Part shown: positions 44,010 through 52,258 of the stretch, in pieces
Position numbering within the stretch: the first letter of the stretch is position 1
How the letters are laid out: each line of letters starts with the position of its first letter
Assembly: GCF_900109265.1 (NCBI RefSeq)
Contig: NZ_FNZM01000003.1
Coordinates: forward strand, 310,001 to 374,000
DNA length: 64,000 bases
Direction: 5' to 3'
From: Paraburkholderia tropica
Lineage (GTDB): Bacteria > Pseudomonadota > Gammaproteobacteria > Burkholderiales > Burkholderiaceae
Translations under genes and position numbers: made by a program
Notes under the pieces: generated by a model
The model's database searches: none
What the model saw: only the letters and a program-made list of their open reading frames with translations
What the model was told of the DNA's origin: nothing

Positions 44010-45256
44010 GCATGCACGCAACGTCGGCGTCGAATGGATTGCAGCGCGTGGTCGTGACGGGCATGGGCATCGTCTCGTGCCTCGGCAACACGCTCGACGG
44101 CGTGTCCGCGCGGTTGCGCGAAGGACGCGGCGGCATCACGCGCATGGCGGCGTGGCGAGAGCGCGGCTTCGGAAGCCAGGTGGCGGCGGTCGCGTCGGTG
44201 GACGACGAGACGCCGTTCGCGCGCAAGGCCGAGCGCTTCATGGGCGACACGGCGCGCTTTGCGTGTCACGCGGCGCGCAGCGCCATCGACGACGCAGGGC
44301 TCGACGAAGCCGTGTTGCGGCAGCCGCGCGTGGGTGCGGTGGTGGGTTCGGGCGTCGGCACGATGTCGGCCTACGACGCGGCGATGGCGTGCGCGAATGC
44401 GCGCGGCGTGGATCGCGTGCCACCCTATACGGTGCCGCAGGCGATGAGCAGCACGGCGTCGGCGAATCTCGCGCACGTGTTCGGCATGGAAGGCGTGACG
44501 TACTCGCCGTCGTCGGCGTGCACGACGTCCGCGCTCGCGATCGGCCAGGCGATGCAACTGATCCAGACCGGCCGCCAGGACATCGTGCTCGCGGGCGGCA
44601 GCGAAGCGCTGCACGACAACATGACGCTGATGTTCGACGCGATGGGCGCGCTCTCGCGCGGCTTCAACGACACGCCCGAACGCGCGTCGCGGCCGTACGA
44701 CACGCAGCGCGACGGCTTCGTGATCGGCTCGGGCGCGGGCGTGCTGGTGCTCGAATCGCTCGAACATGCGCGCTCGCGCGGCGCGCGCATCCACGCGGAG
44801 CTGACGGGTTTCGGCCATTGCACGGATGGCGCGCAGATGGTCGCGCCGCAAGCGGGCGGCATCGCGCGCGCGATGCGCGCGGCGCTCGCGGAGTCCGCGT
44901 GCCGTCCCGACTACATCAACACGCATGCGCCTTCCACGCCTTCGGGCGATGTCGAGGAACTGCTCGCGCTGCGTGACGTATTCGGCGCGGACGTGCCCGC
45001 ATTTTCGTCGACGAAAGCGCTCAGCGGTCATCCGCTCGGCGCGTGCGGCGCGCACGAAGCGATCTACACCTTGCTGATGATGCGCGACGGTCATCTCGCG
45101 GGCTCAGTGGGGATCGACGAACTCGATCCGCTGGCCGCGAGCATGCCGCTCGTGCGCGTCACGCGCGAGGCGCGGATCGAATCGGCGATGTCGGTGTCGT
45201 TCGGGTTTGGCGGCAGTTGCGCCAGCCTGATGTTTCGCACGCTGAATTTGTCATGA
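44006..45256 (+). CDS. FabB-like beta-ketoacyl-ACP synthase with altered HGT motif
   Basis: 416 aa from GTG 44006 (ATG 44012 two codons later). It is an additional ketosynthase, closest in motif pattern to FabB: Cys172 in SSACTTSALA (codon 44519-44521) and second His in KALSGHPLGACGA. The first-His motif, normally NxHGTSTP, reads NTHAPSTPSGD (His307), so Gly-Thr is replaced by Ala-Pro; the lost Thr contributes to decarboxylation in FabB/FabF. It may be a specialised priming enzyme or have reduced activity. It is the last synthase gene; a 57-bp gap follows. Confidence 0.88.
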   Translation: MSMHATSASNGLQRVVVTGMGIVSCLGNTLDGVSARLREGRGGITRMAAWRERGFGSQVAAVASVDDETPFARKAERFMGDTARFACHAARSAIDDAGLDEAVLRQPRVGAVVGSGVGTMSAYDAAMACANARGVDRVPPYTVPQAMSSTASANLAHVFGMEGVTYSPSSACTTSALAIGQAMQLIQTGRQDIVLAGGSEALHDNMTLMFDAMGALSRGFNDTPERASRPYDTQRDGFVIGSGAGVLVLESLEHARSRGARIHAELTGFGHCTDGAQMVAPQAGGIARAMRAALAESACRPDYINTHAPSTPSGDVEELLALRDVFGADVPAFSSTKALSGHPLGACGAHEAIYTLLMMRDGHLAGSVGIDELDPLAASMPLVRVTREARIESAMSVSFGFGGSCASLMFRTLNLS

Positions 45257-45313
45257 GCGCATCTTGAACGCGTCATGACGTTGCAGGCGCTCCTGAAAAC
45301 CACGAGGAAAACT

Positions 45314-45772
45314 ATGAGAACACCACGCCTTACGCTCACCGCCGCCACGTTCGCCAGCCTCGCGCTGGCTGCTTGCGGTACGCAGTTGAAGACGCTGCCG
45401 ATTCAGCCGGCACTGTCCGCGGCGCCGACTGATGCATTTAGTACGGCAGCGGCGGAGCGCGCGAAAGTCGCGGTCTACTTCGGCAAAGAGGCGCACGCGG
45501 ATGTCGCGCGGCGCGTGGGCGAAGCGTCGCATTCCGTGCGTATCGCGCGTTCCGCCGATGGCGCCGACGTGTCGTGCAACAAGGCGCTCGCCAGCGCGAT
45601 CGACAAGCTGCGCGATGACGCGCGTGCGAAGGGCGCGAACGCCGTTATCGACGTGACGACGCGCTTTCACGAGAACGAATCGAATTCGTCGACCGACTTC
45701 ACCTGCGGCGTGAGCCCGAGCGCGGCGGCGATTGCCGTGAAGGGCGACCTCGTGGTGCTGCAGGCCCATTGA
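45314..45772 (+). CDS. Small lipoprotein of the cluster (paralogue of next gene)
   Basis: 152 aa from ATG 45314 with GAGGAAA upstream. The signal ends in a lipobox, SLALAACGTQ (Cys about residue 21). The C-terminal half, KGANAVIDVTTRFHENESNSSTDFTCGVSP...VKGDLVVLQ, is the family often mislabelled 'excinuclease ATPase subunit' in ape/xanthomonadin clusters; no ATPase motif is present. The +2 residue is Gly, so sorting to the outer membrane is expected. It probably acts at the envelope in pigment placement; the function is unknown. Confidence 0.78.
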   Translation: MRTPRLTLTAATFASLALAACGTQLKTLPIQPALSAAPTDAFSTAAAERAKVAVYFGKEAHADVARRVGEASHSVRIARSADGADVSCNKALASAIDKLRDDARAKGANAVIDVTTRFHENESNSSTDFTCGVSPSAAAIAVKGDLVVLQAH

Positions 45773-45790
45773 TCCAACTAGAGAGTCACA

Positions 45791-46231
45791 ATGAACAAGC
45801 TGTGGATGACGACCGCGCTTTGCGCGGCTTTGGTGACGACGCACGCCTGGGCGCGCGATACGGTGGACACGTATCCGGTGGCGCAAGCGCTGCAAAGTGA
45901 ACCGGGCAAAGTGGGCGACGATATTGCGCTGTACTTCGCGGGCCAGAAGCATCCGGCCGTGAAAAAGACGATGGGTACGATCGCGACCAACAAGAAGACG
46001 AACGCATTCAACAAGAGCGATGAAGAAGCGTGTCAGCACGTGTTTCTTTCGGCGGTGCGCGAGCTTCAGGAGCGCGCGCGCCAGCAGGGCGGCAACGCGG
46101 TCATCAACATCAAGAGCAATTACCGTAACAACCTGACCGAAAGCCCGACGGACTTCACGTGCGGCGCGGGCGCGATGATCGCGGGCGTGGCGCTGGTGGG
46201 CGACGTGGTGGCGTTGAAGGGCGCGAAGTAA
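45791..46231 (+). CDS. Small secreted protein, 'excinuclease ATPase subunit'-like family
   Basis: 146 aa. A signal peptide (MNKLWMTTALCAALVTTHAWA) precedes a mature domain sharing the C-terminal pattern of the preceding lipoprotein: QQGGNAVINIKSNYRNNLTES-TDFTCGAGA..GDVVALK. The Cys in ALCAAL is inside the signal and lacks a good lipobox, so this paralogue is probably soluble in the periplasm. It is the last gene of the operon on this strand and converges on the methyltransferase gene. No function is known. Confidence 0.75.
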   Translation: MNKLWMTTALCAALVTTHAWARDTVDTYPVAQALQSEPGKVGDDIALYFAGQKHPAVKKTMGTIATNKKTNAFNKSDEEACQHVFLSAVRELQERARQQGGNAVINIKSNYRNNLTESPTDFTCGAGAMIAGVALVGDVVALKGAK

Positions 46232-46306
46232 TTATTTTTTAGTTTTTTTCGGGCGGCGGCGCGTGACTGCGCGTGATAATGCGCGCGCCGCACCGAGTCG
46301 AGCGGA

Positions 46307-47056
46307 TTACTGCGCCTTCACCGCCGCCACGTTGACGAGCGTTTCGCGACGCTTGCCAGGCTTCGGATGGTGCAGCCCAAGGCGCTCGAACAGGCCGAAG
46401 TCCGCCGCGCGGCTCCACCACAAATAAGGGAGCGAGACATTGTGCTCGGCGAAGCGGAAACCTGCGTGGCGTATCATGGCAAGGTAACCGTCGGCGCTCT
46501 TTTGCACCTGCATCGGATGGCGGAAAAGCAGACGAATGACCCACGAGCGAATATAGGCTTCGGTGGATTCGGCGAACAGCAGCACGCCGCCGGGCTTGAG
46601 CACGCGATGGAATTCCGCGAGCGCGCGTTCCTGTTCGACCAGATGATGAAACGTCTGATGACAGAACACGATGTCCGCGCTGCCCGACGGCAGCGGCAGA
46701 TTCGCGCAGTCGCCGTGCAGCACGTCGAATTCGATGTGCGCTTGCGACGGTGATGCCGCTCGCTGCTGAACCGCGTGTGCCGCTTGTTGAGCGAGATCGA
46801 GCGACGCTTCGTGAAAGTCGATCCCGACGATGCGGCGCGGGCGAAACGCCTCGGCCAGCAAACGGAATGATTTGCCCTGGCCGCAGCCGACGTCGACGAT
46901 CGTGGGCGCGTGCGGCAGCGGTTGATCGATCAGGCGCTTGAGGTCGTTGATCGCCACGCGCAGGACATGATGCTCCCACGTGTGGGTGCGGAGAAACCAG
47001 ATGCCGAAGGCCGTTTCCGGCACGAACGGCACAACATTTGATTCGGAAACCGACAT
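46307..47056 (-). CDS. SAM-dependent class I methyltransferase (aryl polyene cluster)
   Basis: 249 aa from ATG 47056; the frame stays open upstream but only as antisense of the next gene. SAM-binding motif I TIVDVGCGQGKSFRLL (about residue 52), acidic residue IVGIDFHEASL, post-I GDCANLPLPSGSADIVFCHQTFHH and HRVLKPGGVLLFAES are typical of the UbiE/class I group. In aryl polyene clusters a methyltransferase adds a methyl to the aryl ring or oxygen. It is divergent from the halogenase gene with a 123-bp shared promoter region. Confidence 0.85.
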   Translation of the reverse strand: MSVSESNVVPFVPETAFGIWFLRTHTWEHHVLRVAINDLKRLIDQPLPHAPTIVDVGCGQGKSFRLLAEAFRPRRIVGIDFHEASLDLAQQAAHAVQQRAASPSQAHIEFDVLHGDCANLPLPSGSADIVFCHQTFHHLVEQERALAEFHRVLKPGGVLLFAESTEAYIRSWVIRLLFRHPMQVQKSADGYLAMIRHAGFRFAEHNVSLPYLWWSRAADFGLFERLGLHHPKPGKRRETLVNVAAVKAQ

Positions 47057-47179
47057 ATTTTTCCCCGATGCATATTCGGTCGTGAACAAGAACGGGCATT
47101 GTAATAGCAAGCGTGGTGTGCGAGGCGATGAACTCGCCAACGAATCCGCATCGCGCAAACCAGGCACAGGAAGGGACGC

Positions 47180-48469
47180 ATGGAACAGAGCCGGGAACAG
47201 CGCCGCGAAGCGGCAGTGAACAGTCAATTGGAAGGCTCGGGCCGTAGCGAGCGCGTCGATGTGGCGATCATCGGCGCCGGTCCTTCGGGTGCGGTGGCGG
47301 CTGCACTGCTGCGCAAACGCGGGCGTTCGGTGCTGGTGCTCGAACGTCAGCATTTTCCGCGTTTTTCGATCGGCGAGAGCCTGCTGCCGCAGAGCATGGA
47401 ATACCTCGAAGAAGCGGGCATGTTGCAGGCAGTGGTCGAAGCCGGTTTCCAGTACAAGAACGGCGCGCAGTTCGTGTGGCGCGATCAGGCGACGGCGTAC
47501 GACTTTCGCGATAAACATTCGCCGGGTTGGGGCACGACGTTTCAGGTGGAGCGCGCGAAGTTCGACGAACTGCTGATCCAGTGTGCGGCAAAACAGGGCG
47601 CGGAAGTGCGATTCGGTCACACCGTGCTGGCGATGCATCCGGGCGATGCGCCGGTGCTCGCAGTCATCGACGAGAACGAAACGCGCTATGAAGTGCACGC
47701 GCGTTATGTGCTCGACGCGAGCGGTTTTGGCCGCGTGCTGCCGCGTTTGCTGAATCTCGAAGCGCCGACCGGTTTGCCGACGCGCGCGGCGATTTTCAGC
47801 CACGTGCGCGATGGCCTCGCGCTCGACGATTTCGATCGCAACAAGATTTGCGTCGCGACGCATCCGGTGCATCGCGATGTGTGGTTCTGGATGATTCCGC
47901 TGGCGGGCGGGCGCTCGTCGGTGGGTTGCGTGGCGGAAGCCGCGTTCTTCGATCTGCCGGAAGCCGAGCGCGAAGCGCGCCTGCGTACGCTGATTCGCGA
48001 GGAACCGACGCTCAATCGTTTGATCGGCGATGCGCCGTTCCTCATGCCGGTGCGCCAGATCGGCGGGTATTCGGCGAATGTCGAGCGTTTGCACGGCGCG
48101 GGTTATGCGCTGCTCGGTAATGCGGGCGAGTTCCTCGATCCTGTGTTTTCTTCGGGCGTGACGATCGCGCTGCGTTCCGCGCATATGGCCGCGAAAGTGG
48201 TGGATCGCGTGCTGAACGGCGAAACCGTGGATTGGCACGCCGAATACGATGTGCCGCTGCGCAAGGGCATCGACACGTTCCGTGCTTTCGTCGAGCGTTG
48301 GTACACGGGCGAATTGCAGGACATTATTTATTATCCACGTCAAACGCCGCTGATTCGCCGCATGATCAGCTCCGTGCTGGCGGGTTATGCGTGGGACGAG
48401 AGCAATCCGTATGTGGCGGAACCGGTGCGCCGGCTCAATACGCTGCATGAGGCGTGTTTGCGGATGTGA
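47180..48469 (+). CDS. Flavin-dependent halogenase-like oxidoreductase (aryl polyene cluster)
   Basis: 429 aa with AAGGGA before ATG 47180. N-terminal FAD motif VAIIGAGPSGAVAAALLRKRG (about residues 28-48), GESLLPQSMEYLEEAG, and the WxWxIP halogenase signature as WFWMIP (Trp235-Pro240, codons 47882-47899). The GNAGEFLDPVFSSGVTIALRSA segment is the second FAD-binding region of this group. The group includes the halogenase that brominates xanthomonadins, so ring or chain halogenation of the polyene is plausible; some close relatives act as plain dehydrogenases. Divergent partner: the methyltransferase at 46307. Confidence 0.8.
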   Translation: MEQSREQRREAAVNSQLEGSGRSERVDVAIIGAGPSGAVAAALLRKRGRSVLVLERQHFPRFSIGESLLPQSMEYLEEAGMLQAVVEAGFQYKNGAQFVWRDQATAYDFRDKHSPGWGTTFQVERAKFDELLIQCAAKQGAEVRFGHTVLAMHPGDAPVLAVIDENETRYEVHARYVLDASGFGRVLPRLLNLEAPTGLPTRAAIFSHVRDGLALDDFDRNKICVATHPVHRDVWFWMIPLAGGRSSVGCVAEAAFFDLPEAEREARLRTLIREEPTLNRLIGDAPFLMPVRQIGGYSANVERLHGAGYALLGNAGEFLDPVFSSGVTIALRSAHMAAKVVDRVLNGETVDWHAEYDVPLRKGIDTFRAFVERWYTGELQDIIYYPRQTPLIRRMISSVLAGYAWDESNPYVAEPVRRLNTLHEACLRM

Positions 48470-48905
48470 GGTGGCGGGGAAGGTGCGGGGAGGTCAGGGT
48501 TTGATGCGGCAGTTGGGCCGCTTCATGTCCACGCGCGCGAAGAATCTGATTTGCGCAACGAGCCGATGCCGATGCAAATTTTAATAACAGGCATTGCGAA
48601 TTAAATAGCTCGTTTTCATGTTCCCGGCTTCAGCAAGGTTGTTAAGGTGCGATGGCCGGGCGGGGAGATCAACGTATTGCCGGTTCGTTCTATCCGCCCA
48701 ACGTTGCAACTAACGGTCAACCGCGCTCAACACCACCCTTCAAAAGCCACCGCGCAGTGGTTTTGCAGGTCAAGGGCTGCCCGACGCGGAACATTGAAAA
48801 TAGCTTACAAAACTGGCGCTCTTTCCGTATGAGGGATAATATGGCATCCCAAGTCGGCGAATGGTCGTCGTCCGGCTATTTCTCTCCGTTCACCTTACGC
48901 GCCCT
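48470..48905. other. Intergenic region between halogenase and GntR genes
   Basis: This 436-bp stretch has no convincing gene or RNA and falls in base composition to AT-richer sequence around 48550-48620. It ends with the promoter zone of the GntR gene, including a half-matching operator TATGG-N4-CCAAG at 48840-48853. Confidence 0.55.
48840..48853. promoter_or_regulatory. Degenerate GntR operator-like site upstream of GntR gene 1
   Basis: TATGGCATCCCAAG has the TATGG-N4-CC half of the twin palindromes at 49785 and 49827 (TATGG-N4-CCATA), 53 bp before the ATG of the GntR gene. It may be a weaker autoregulatory site. Confidence 0.4.
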
Positions 48906-49589
48906 ATGTCAGATCTAAAAATCGTCCGCGAAACCAAAACCCTTCGGGAACTGACGCTGGATAAGCTGCGCGACGCCATTGTGCAAGGCTATTTCAAGCC
49001 GGGCGCGCGTCTTGTCGAACGCACGCTGTGCGATGAACTGGGCGTGAGCCGCACCATCGTGCGCGAGGTTCTGCGGCACCTGGAAACGGAAGGGCTCGTG
49101 GAAGTGATCGCGCGTCAGGGGCCGGTCGTCGCGCAGCTCAATCCCGCTCAGGTCAGCGAGATTTACGAGTTGCGCGGCCTGCTCGAGGCGAACGCCGCGC
49201 GCGCCTGCGCCGAACAATCCACGCCCGAACTCGTTAAATCGTTGCGCGAGATTCGCAAGGAGATCGAGGCCGCGTTCAAGTCCGGCGATCTGCCGACCGT
49301 GCTCGCGCACACCGAGCGCTTCTACGAGGCGCTGTTCGAAGGCGCGAACAAGACGGTGTCGCTCGCCGTGGTCAAGACGCTCAATGCGCGCATCAACCGG
49401 CTGCGGGCGCTGACAATCGCCACGCCTGGGCGCAGCGGCGAGTCGAATCGCGAGATGAACAAGATGCTCGACGCAATCGAGCGACGCGATGGCGACGCGG
49501 CGTTCGCGGCCTCGATCGCGCACATCAAGCGGACGGCCGAACTCGCGCTGGCCGCCCTGGCTGCGCGCGGCGAAGCCCCCGAAGCCTGA
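48906..49589 (+). CDS. GntR-family transcriptional regulator (FadR/FCD subfamily) 1
   Basis: 227 aa from ATG 48906. Winged helix: KLRDAIVQGYFKPGARLVERTLCDELGVSRTIVREVLRHLETEGLVEVIARQGPVV; then an FCD ligand domain (EIYELRGLLEANAARACAE ... RFYEALFEGANKTVSLAVVKTLNARINRLRALT). It is closely similar to the GntR gene at 55078, so the two are paralogues that may bind the same operators. It is upstream of the flavin-reductase/ABC-transporter genes and separated from them by twin palindromes at 49785-49840. Confidence 0.92.
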   Translation: MSDLKIVRETKTLRELTLDKLRDAIVQGYFKPGARLVERTLCDELGVSRTIVREVLRHLETEGLVEVIARQGPVVAQLNPAQVSEIYELRGLLEANAARACAEQSTPELVKSLREIRKEIEAAFKSGDLPTVLAHTERFYEALFEGANKTVSLAVVKTLNARINRLRALTIATPGRSGESNREMNKMLDAIERRDGDAAFAASIAHIKRTAELALAALAARGEAPEA

Positions 49590-50024
49590 TTTCCCGCTAA
49601 CGCTCCACCTCCTCTGGCTGCCGGCTGACTGTCCGGCGGCCTGTCTTCGCACGTCAGCAGGCGCGGCCAGCGCGCTTTCTGGCGTAGCGGCGCCTGTCTT
49701 CCCATCGCCAGCGCTTCCCCATTCGTCGCACCTTTCCTTCGCCGTCGGTCGGCGGCATTCGTGCCAGCCGCGTGCTGCGCCTACTTATGGTATTCCATAA
49801 TATTTAGGCTGCATGGTAGTCGATAGTATGGCATACCATAATCTTCCGAATCGACGGGAGGGCGGGCGACGGCGGCAGGGCAAGCCGGTACGCAAGGCAT
49901 CGCAGCGAAGCTTTTCATTCGCAAAGACAGGAATGGATTCGTCATTCGGTTTAATGCGAATGAACGATTTTTCCGCACCGCCATAAAAGCCGTTTAGCGA
50001 ATATCTGGAATCGTGGAGAGCATC
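49590..50024. other. Regulatory intergenic region upstream of flavin reductase/ABC operon
   Basis: The 435-bp gap holds no gene. Its centre carries the two palindromes at 49785-49840, within a markedly AT-richer island. The right end (49990-50024) carries the GGAGAG site of the flavin reductase gene. Confidence 0.65.
49785..49840. promoter_or_regulatory. Twin TATGG-N4-CCATA operators (GntR-type)
   Basis: TTATGGTATTCCATAA (49785-49800) and TATGGCATACCATA (49827-49840) share the inverted repeat TATGG-N4-CCATA. Their centres are 41 bp apart, close to four helical turns, so both lie on the same DNA face. An extra half-site, CATGGTAG, lies at 49812-49819. They are the likely binding sites of one or both GntR paralogues (48906, 55078), whose FCD-type relatives bind short AT-rich palindromes. 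Confidence 0.75.
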
Positions 50025-50981
50025 ATGTCTGAGCCGAATATCGAACCGATTTTCGATGTTGCCGAGTTTCGTCGCGCGCTGGGCGCATTCGTCACCGGCG
50101 TGACGGTGGTCACCACGATTCAGCCGGACGGTACGCCGCGTGGGTTCACGGCCAATTCGTTCACGTCGGTGTCGCTCGATCCGCCGTTGATTCTCGTGTG
50201 CATTGCGAAGACGGCGTCGAGTCACGGTGTGTTCTGCGCCACCGATCACTTCGCGGTCAGCGTGCTTGCGGAAAGCCAGAAGGGCGTGTCCGGCGTATTC
50301 GCGTCGAAATCGGCCGACAAATTCGATCAGGTGGACTGGCGCGCCCGCGCGACCGGCGCGCCGGTGATGGACGGCGCGGCGGCAATATTCGATTGCCGCA
50401 CGCATGAAGTCGTCGATGCGGGCGATCACATCATTCTCATTGGGCGCGTGGTGGATTTCGTGCATACGAATGCTTCGCCGCTCGGTTATTGCCGTGGCGC
50501 CTACGTCAATTTCAGTCTCTCGCAGGACGCGCTGGCGGCAACCGGTGCGCGCGCGCAGGTCGGCGCGATCCTCGAACATCGTGACGGTCTGATCCTGCTG
50601 GAAACGCCGGACGGATTCCAGTTGCCCACAGGCGTCAAACTCGAACCGGCAAGCGACGCGGCAAGCCTGCGCGGCGTGCTCGCGAAACTCGGCCTCGCGG
50701 CGCATCTCGACTTCCTGTTTGCGGTATTCGAATCGGGGCAAGGGCCGTCGTCGAGCGTGCAGGTGTATTACCGCGGCCGCGTGAACAGTAGCGCTGCGGC
50801 GATGATGGACAATGCGATTCATATCGTTCCGCTCTCGCAGATTCCGTGGAGCAAACTTCGCGACGAAGCCGTGCGCGCGATGTTGCAGCGCTATGTGCGC
50901 GAACGCAGCGAGGACGCTTTCGGTATTTATGTCGGCGATAACGAAGCTGGCACGGTTCAGGCACTTGCCGTGGCTCACTGA
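50025..50981 (+). CDS. Flavin reductase-family protein with Nudix-like C-terminal domain (paralogue 1)
   Basis: 318 aa from ATG 50025; GTG 50013 overlaps the ribosome-binding site. Residues ~10-170 are an HpaC/RutF-type flavin reductase domain (FRRALGAFVTGVTVVTTIQPDGTPRGFTANSFTSVSLDPPLILVCI; VDAGDHIILIGRVVDFVH), giving reduced FMN to a partner monooxygenase. Residues ~185-318 form a Nudix-like fold (GAILEHRDGLILLETPDG ... MLQRYVRERS..GIYVGDNEAGTVQ), but the metal-binding REUxEExGU box is lost (SLRGVLAKLGL). It is a close relative of 62860-63783. It is followed by an ABC transporter on the same strand; twin operators lie upstream. Confidence 0.85.
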   Translation: MSEPNIEPIFDVAEFRRALGAFVTGVTVVTTIQPDGTPRGFTANSFTSVSLDPPLILVCIAKTASSHGVFCATDHFAVSVLAESQKGVSGVFASKSADKFDQVDWRARATGAPVMDGAAAIFDCRTHEVVDAGDHIILIGRVVDFVHTNASPLGYCRGAYVNFSLSQDALAATGARAQVGAILEHRDGLILLETPDGFQLPTGVKLEPASDAASLRGVLAKLGLAAHLDFLFAVFESGQGPSSSVQVYYRGRVNSSAAAMMDNAIHIVPLSQIPWSKLRDEAVRAMLQRYVRERSEDAFGIYVGDNEAGTVQALAVAH

Positions 50982-51164
50982 TCGCGTGCGGCAGTGGAGC
51001 GACTAAAACACGGCTGAAAAGCGACCGAAAATCGGATCGCAATCCGGTATGACAATCAGGATCACGAATTAAAGTAAATGAAGCAAAAAATGAAGCCCGC
51101 GCGACGTTCGACGCCGGCCCGACCGTTACACGATTGAGCACCACCGATTCCCAAGGACATGGAT

Positions 51165-52196
51165 ATGAACAGCACACGCACCCTCATGATGACGCCGCTG
51201 ATCGCACTGTGCGCGGCCGCCTTTACCGCAACGCCCGCGCTCGCTGCGGACCCGGTCGTCTTCACGAGTTGGGGTGGCACCACGCAGTCTTCGCAGCAGA
51301 AGGACTGGGCGCAGCCCTTTACGCAATCCAGCAGCGTCAACGTATTGATGGACGGTCCCACCGACTACGGCAAGCTCAAGGCGATGGTGGATAGCGGCAA
51401 CGTGAACTGGGACGTCGTGGACGTGGAAGGCGACTTCGCCTACGCTGCGCAAAAGGCCGGGCTGATCGAGCCGATCGACTACAACGTTGTCAAGAAGGCC
51501 GATCTCGATCCGCGTTTTTCGAGCGGCAGCGCGGTCGGCAGCTTTTATTATTCGTTCGTGCTCGGCTACAACAAATCGAATTTCAAGGGCGCGCAGCCGC
51601 AAACCTGGGCCGACCTGTTCGACACGAAGAAATTCCCCGGTAAGCGCACGTTCTATAAATGGTCCGCACCGGGCGTGCTGGAAATCGCCTTGCTCGCCGA
51701 CGGCGTGCCGCCCAACAAGCTTTATCCGCTCGATCTCGACCGCGCATTCAAGAAGCTCGACACCATCAAGAGCAGCATCGTCTGGTGGAGCGGCGGCGCG
51801 CAATCGCAGCAGTTGCTGGCTTCGGGCGAAGCGCCTATCGGCATGTTCTGGAATGGGCGCTTGCATGCGCTCGAACAGACGGGCGTGCCGGTGGGCGTGT
51901 CGTGGAATCAGAACCTGACGGCCGCCGACATGCTCGTGATTCCCAAGGGCGCGAAGCACAAGGCCGAAGCGATGAAGTTTCTCGCTGTGGCGACGAGCCC
52001 GCAGGCGCAGGCGAAATTCGCGCAGGACACGGGCTATGCGCCGATCAACGTGAAGTCGGCGGCGATGATGCCGGCAGCGGTCGCGAAGACCTTGCCGGAC
52101 CAGTACAAGACGTCGCAGATCGATCTCGACATGAAGTATTGGGCCGACAATCGCGACGCGATTGCGAAGCGCTGGTACGCCTGGCAATCGAAATAA
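51165..52196 (+). CDS. ABC transporter substrate-binding protein, spermidine/putrescine (PotD) type
   Basis: 343 aa. Start ATG 51165 is chosen because AAGGA at 51153-51157 is well spaced for it but too close to ATG 51159. The signal peptide is TLMMTPLIALCAAAFTATPALAA. The mature part starts DPVVFTSWGGTTQSSQQKDW and has the PotD/PotF-type fold (VDVEGDFAYAAQKAGLIEPID; ADMLVIPKGAKHKAEAMKFL). It is periplasmic and delivers a polyamine-like or other small organic solute to the permeases 52259 and 53142. It begins 183 bp after the flavin reductase gene. Confidence 0.9.
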   Translation: MNSTRTLMMTPLIALCAAAFTATPALAADPVVFTSWGGTTQSSQQKDWAQPFTQSSSVNVLMDGPTDYGKLKAMVDSGNVNWDVVDVEGDFAYAAQKAGLIEPIDYNVVKKADLDPRFSSGSAVGSFYYSFVLGYNKSNFKGAQPQTWADLFDTKKFPGKRTFYKWSAPGVLEIALLADGVPPNKLYPLDLDRAFKKLDTIKSSIVWWSGGAQSQQLLASGEAPIGMFWNGRLHALEQTGVPVGVSWNQNLTAADMLVIPKGAKHKAEAMKFLAVATSPQAQAKFAQDTGYAPINVKSAAMMPAAVAKTLPDQYKTSQIDLDMKYWADNRDAIAKRWYAWQSK

Positions 52197-52258
52197 CGAC
52201 ACGCGCCTGATCGCACCGTATCGCGATTGAATGGCTGCAGGAGACCGCAGGAGACATC

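Noticed and set aside
46232..46260. T-rich run after the last ape-operon gene as a terminator
   Set aside because: No stem precedes the T run on the plus strand; the GC-rich inverted repeat lies after it, so the orientation is wrong for either gene.
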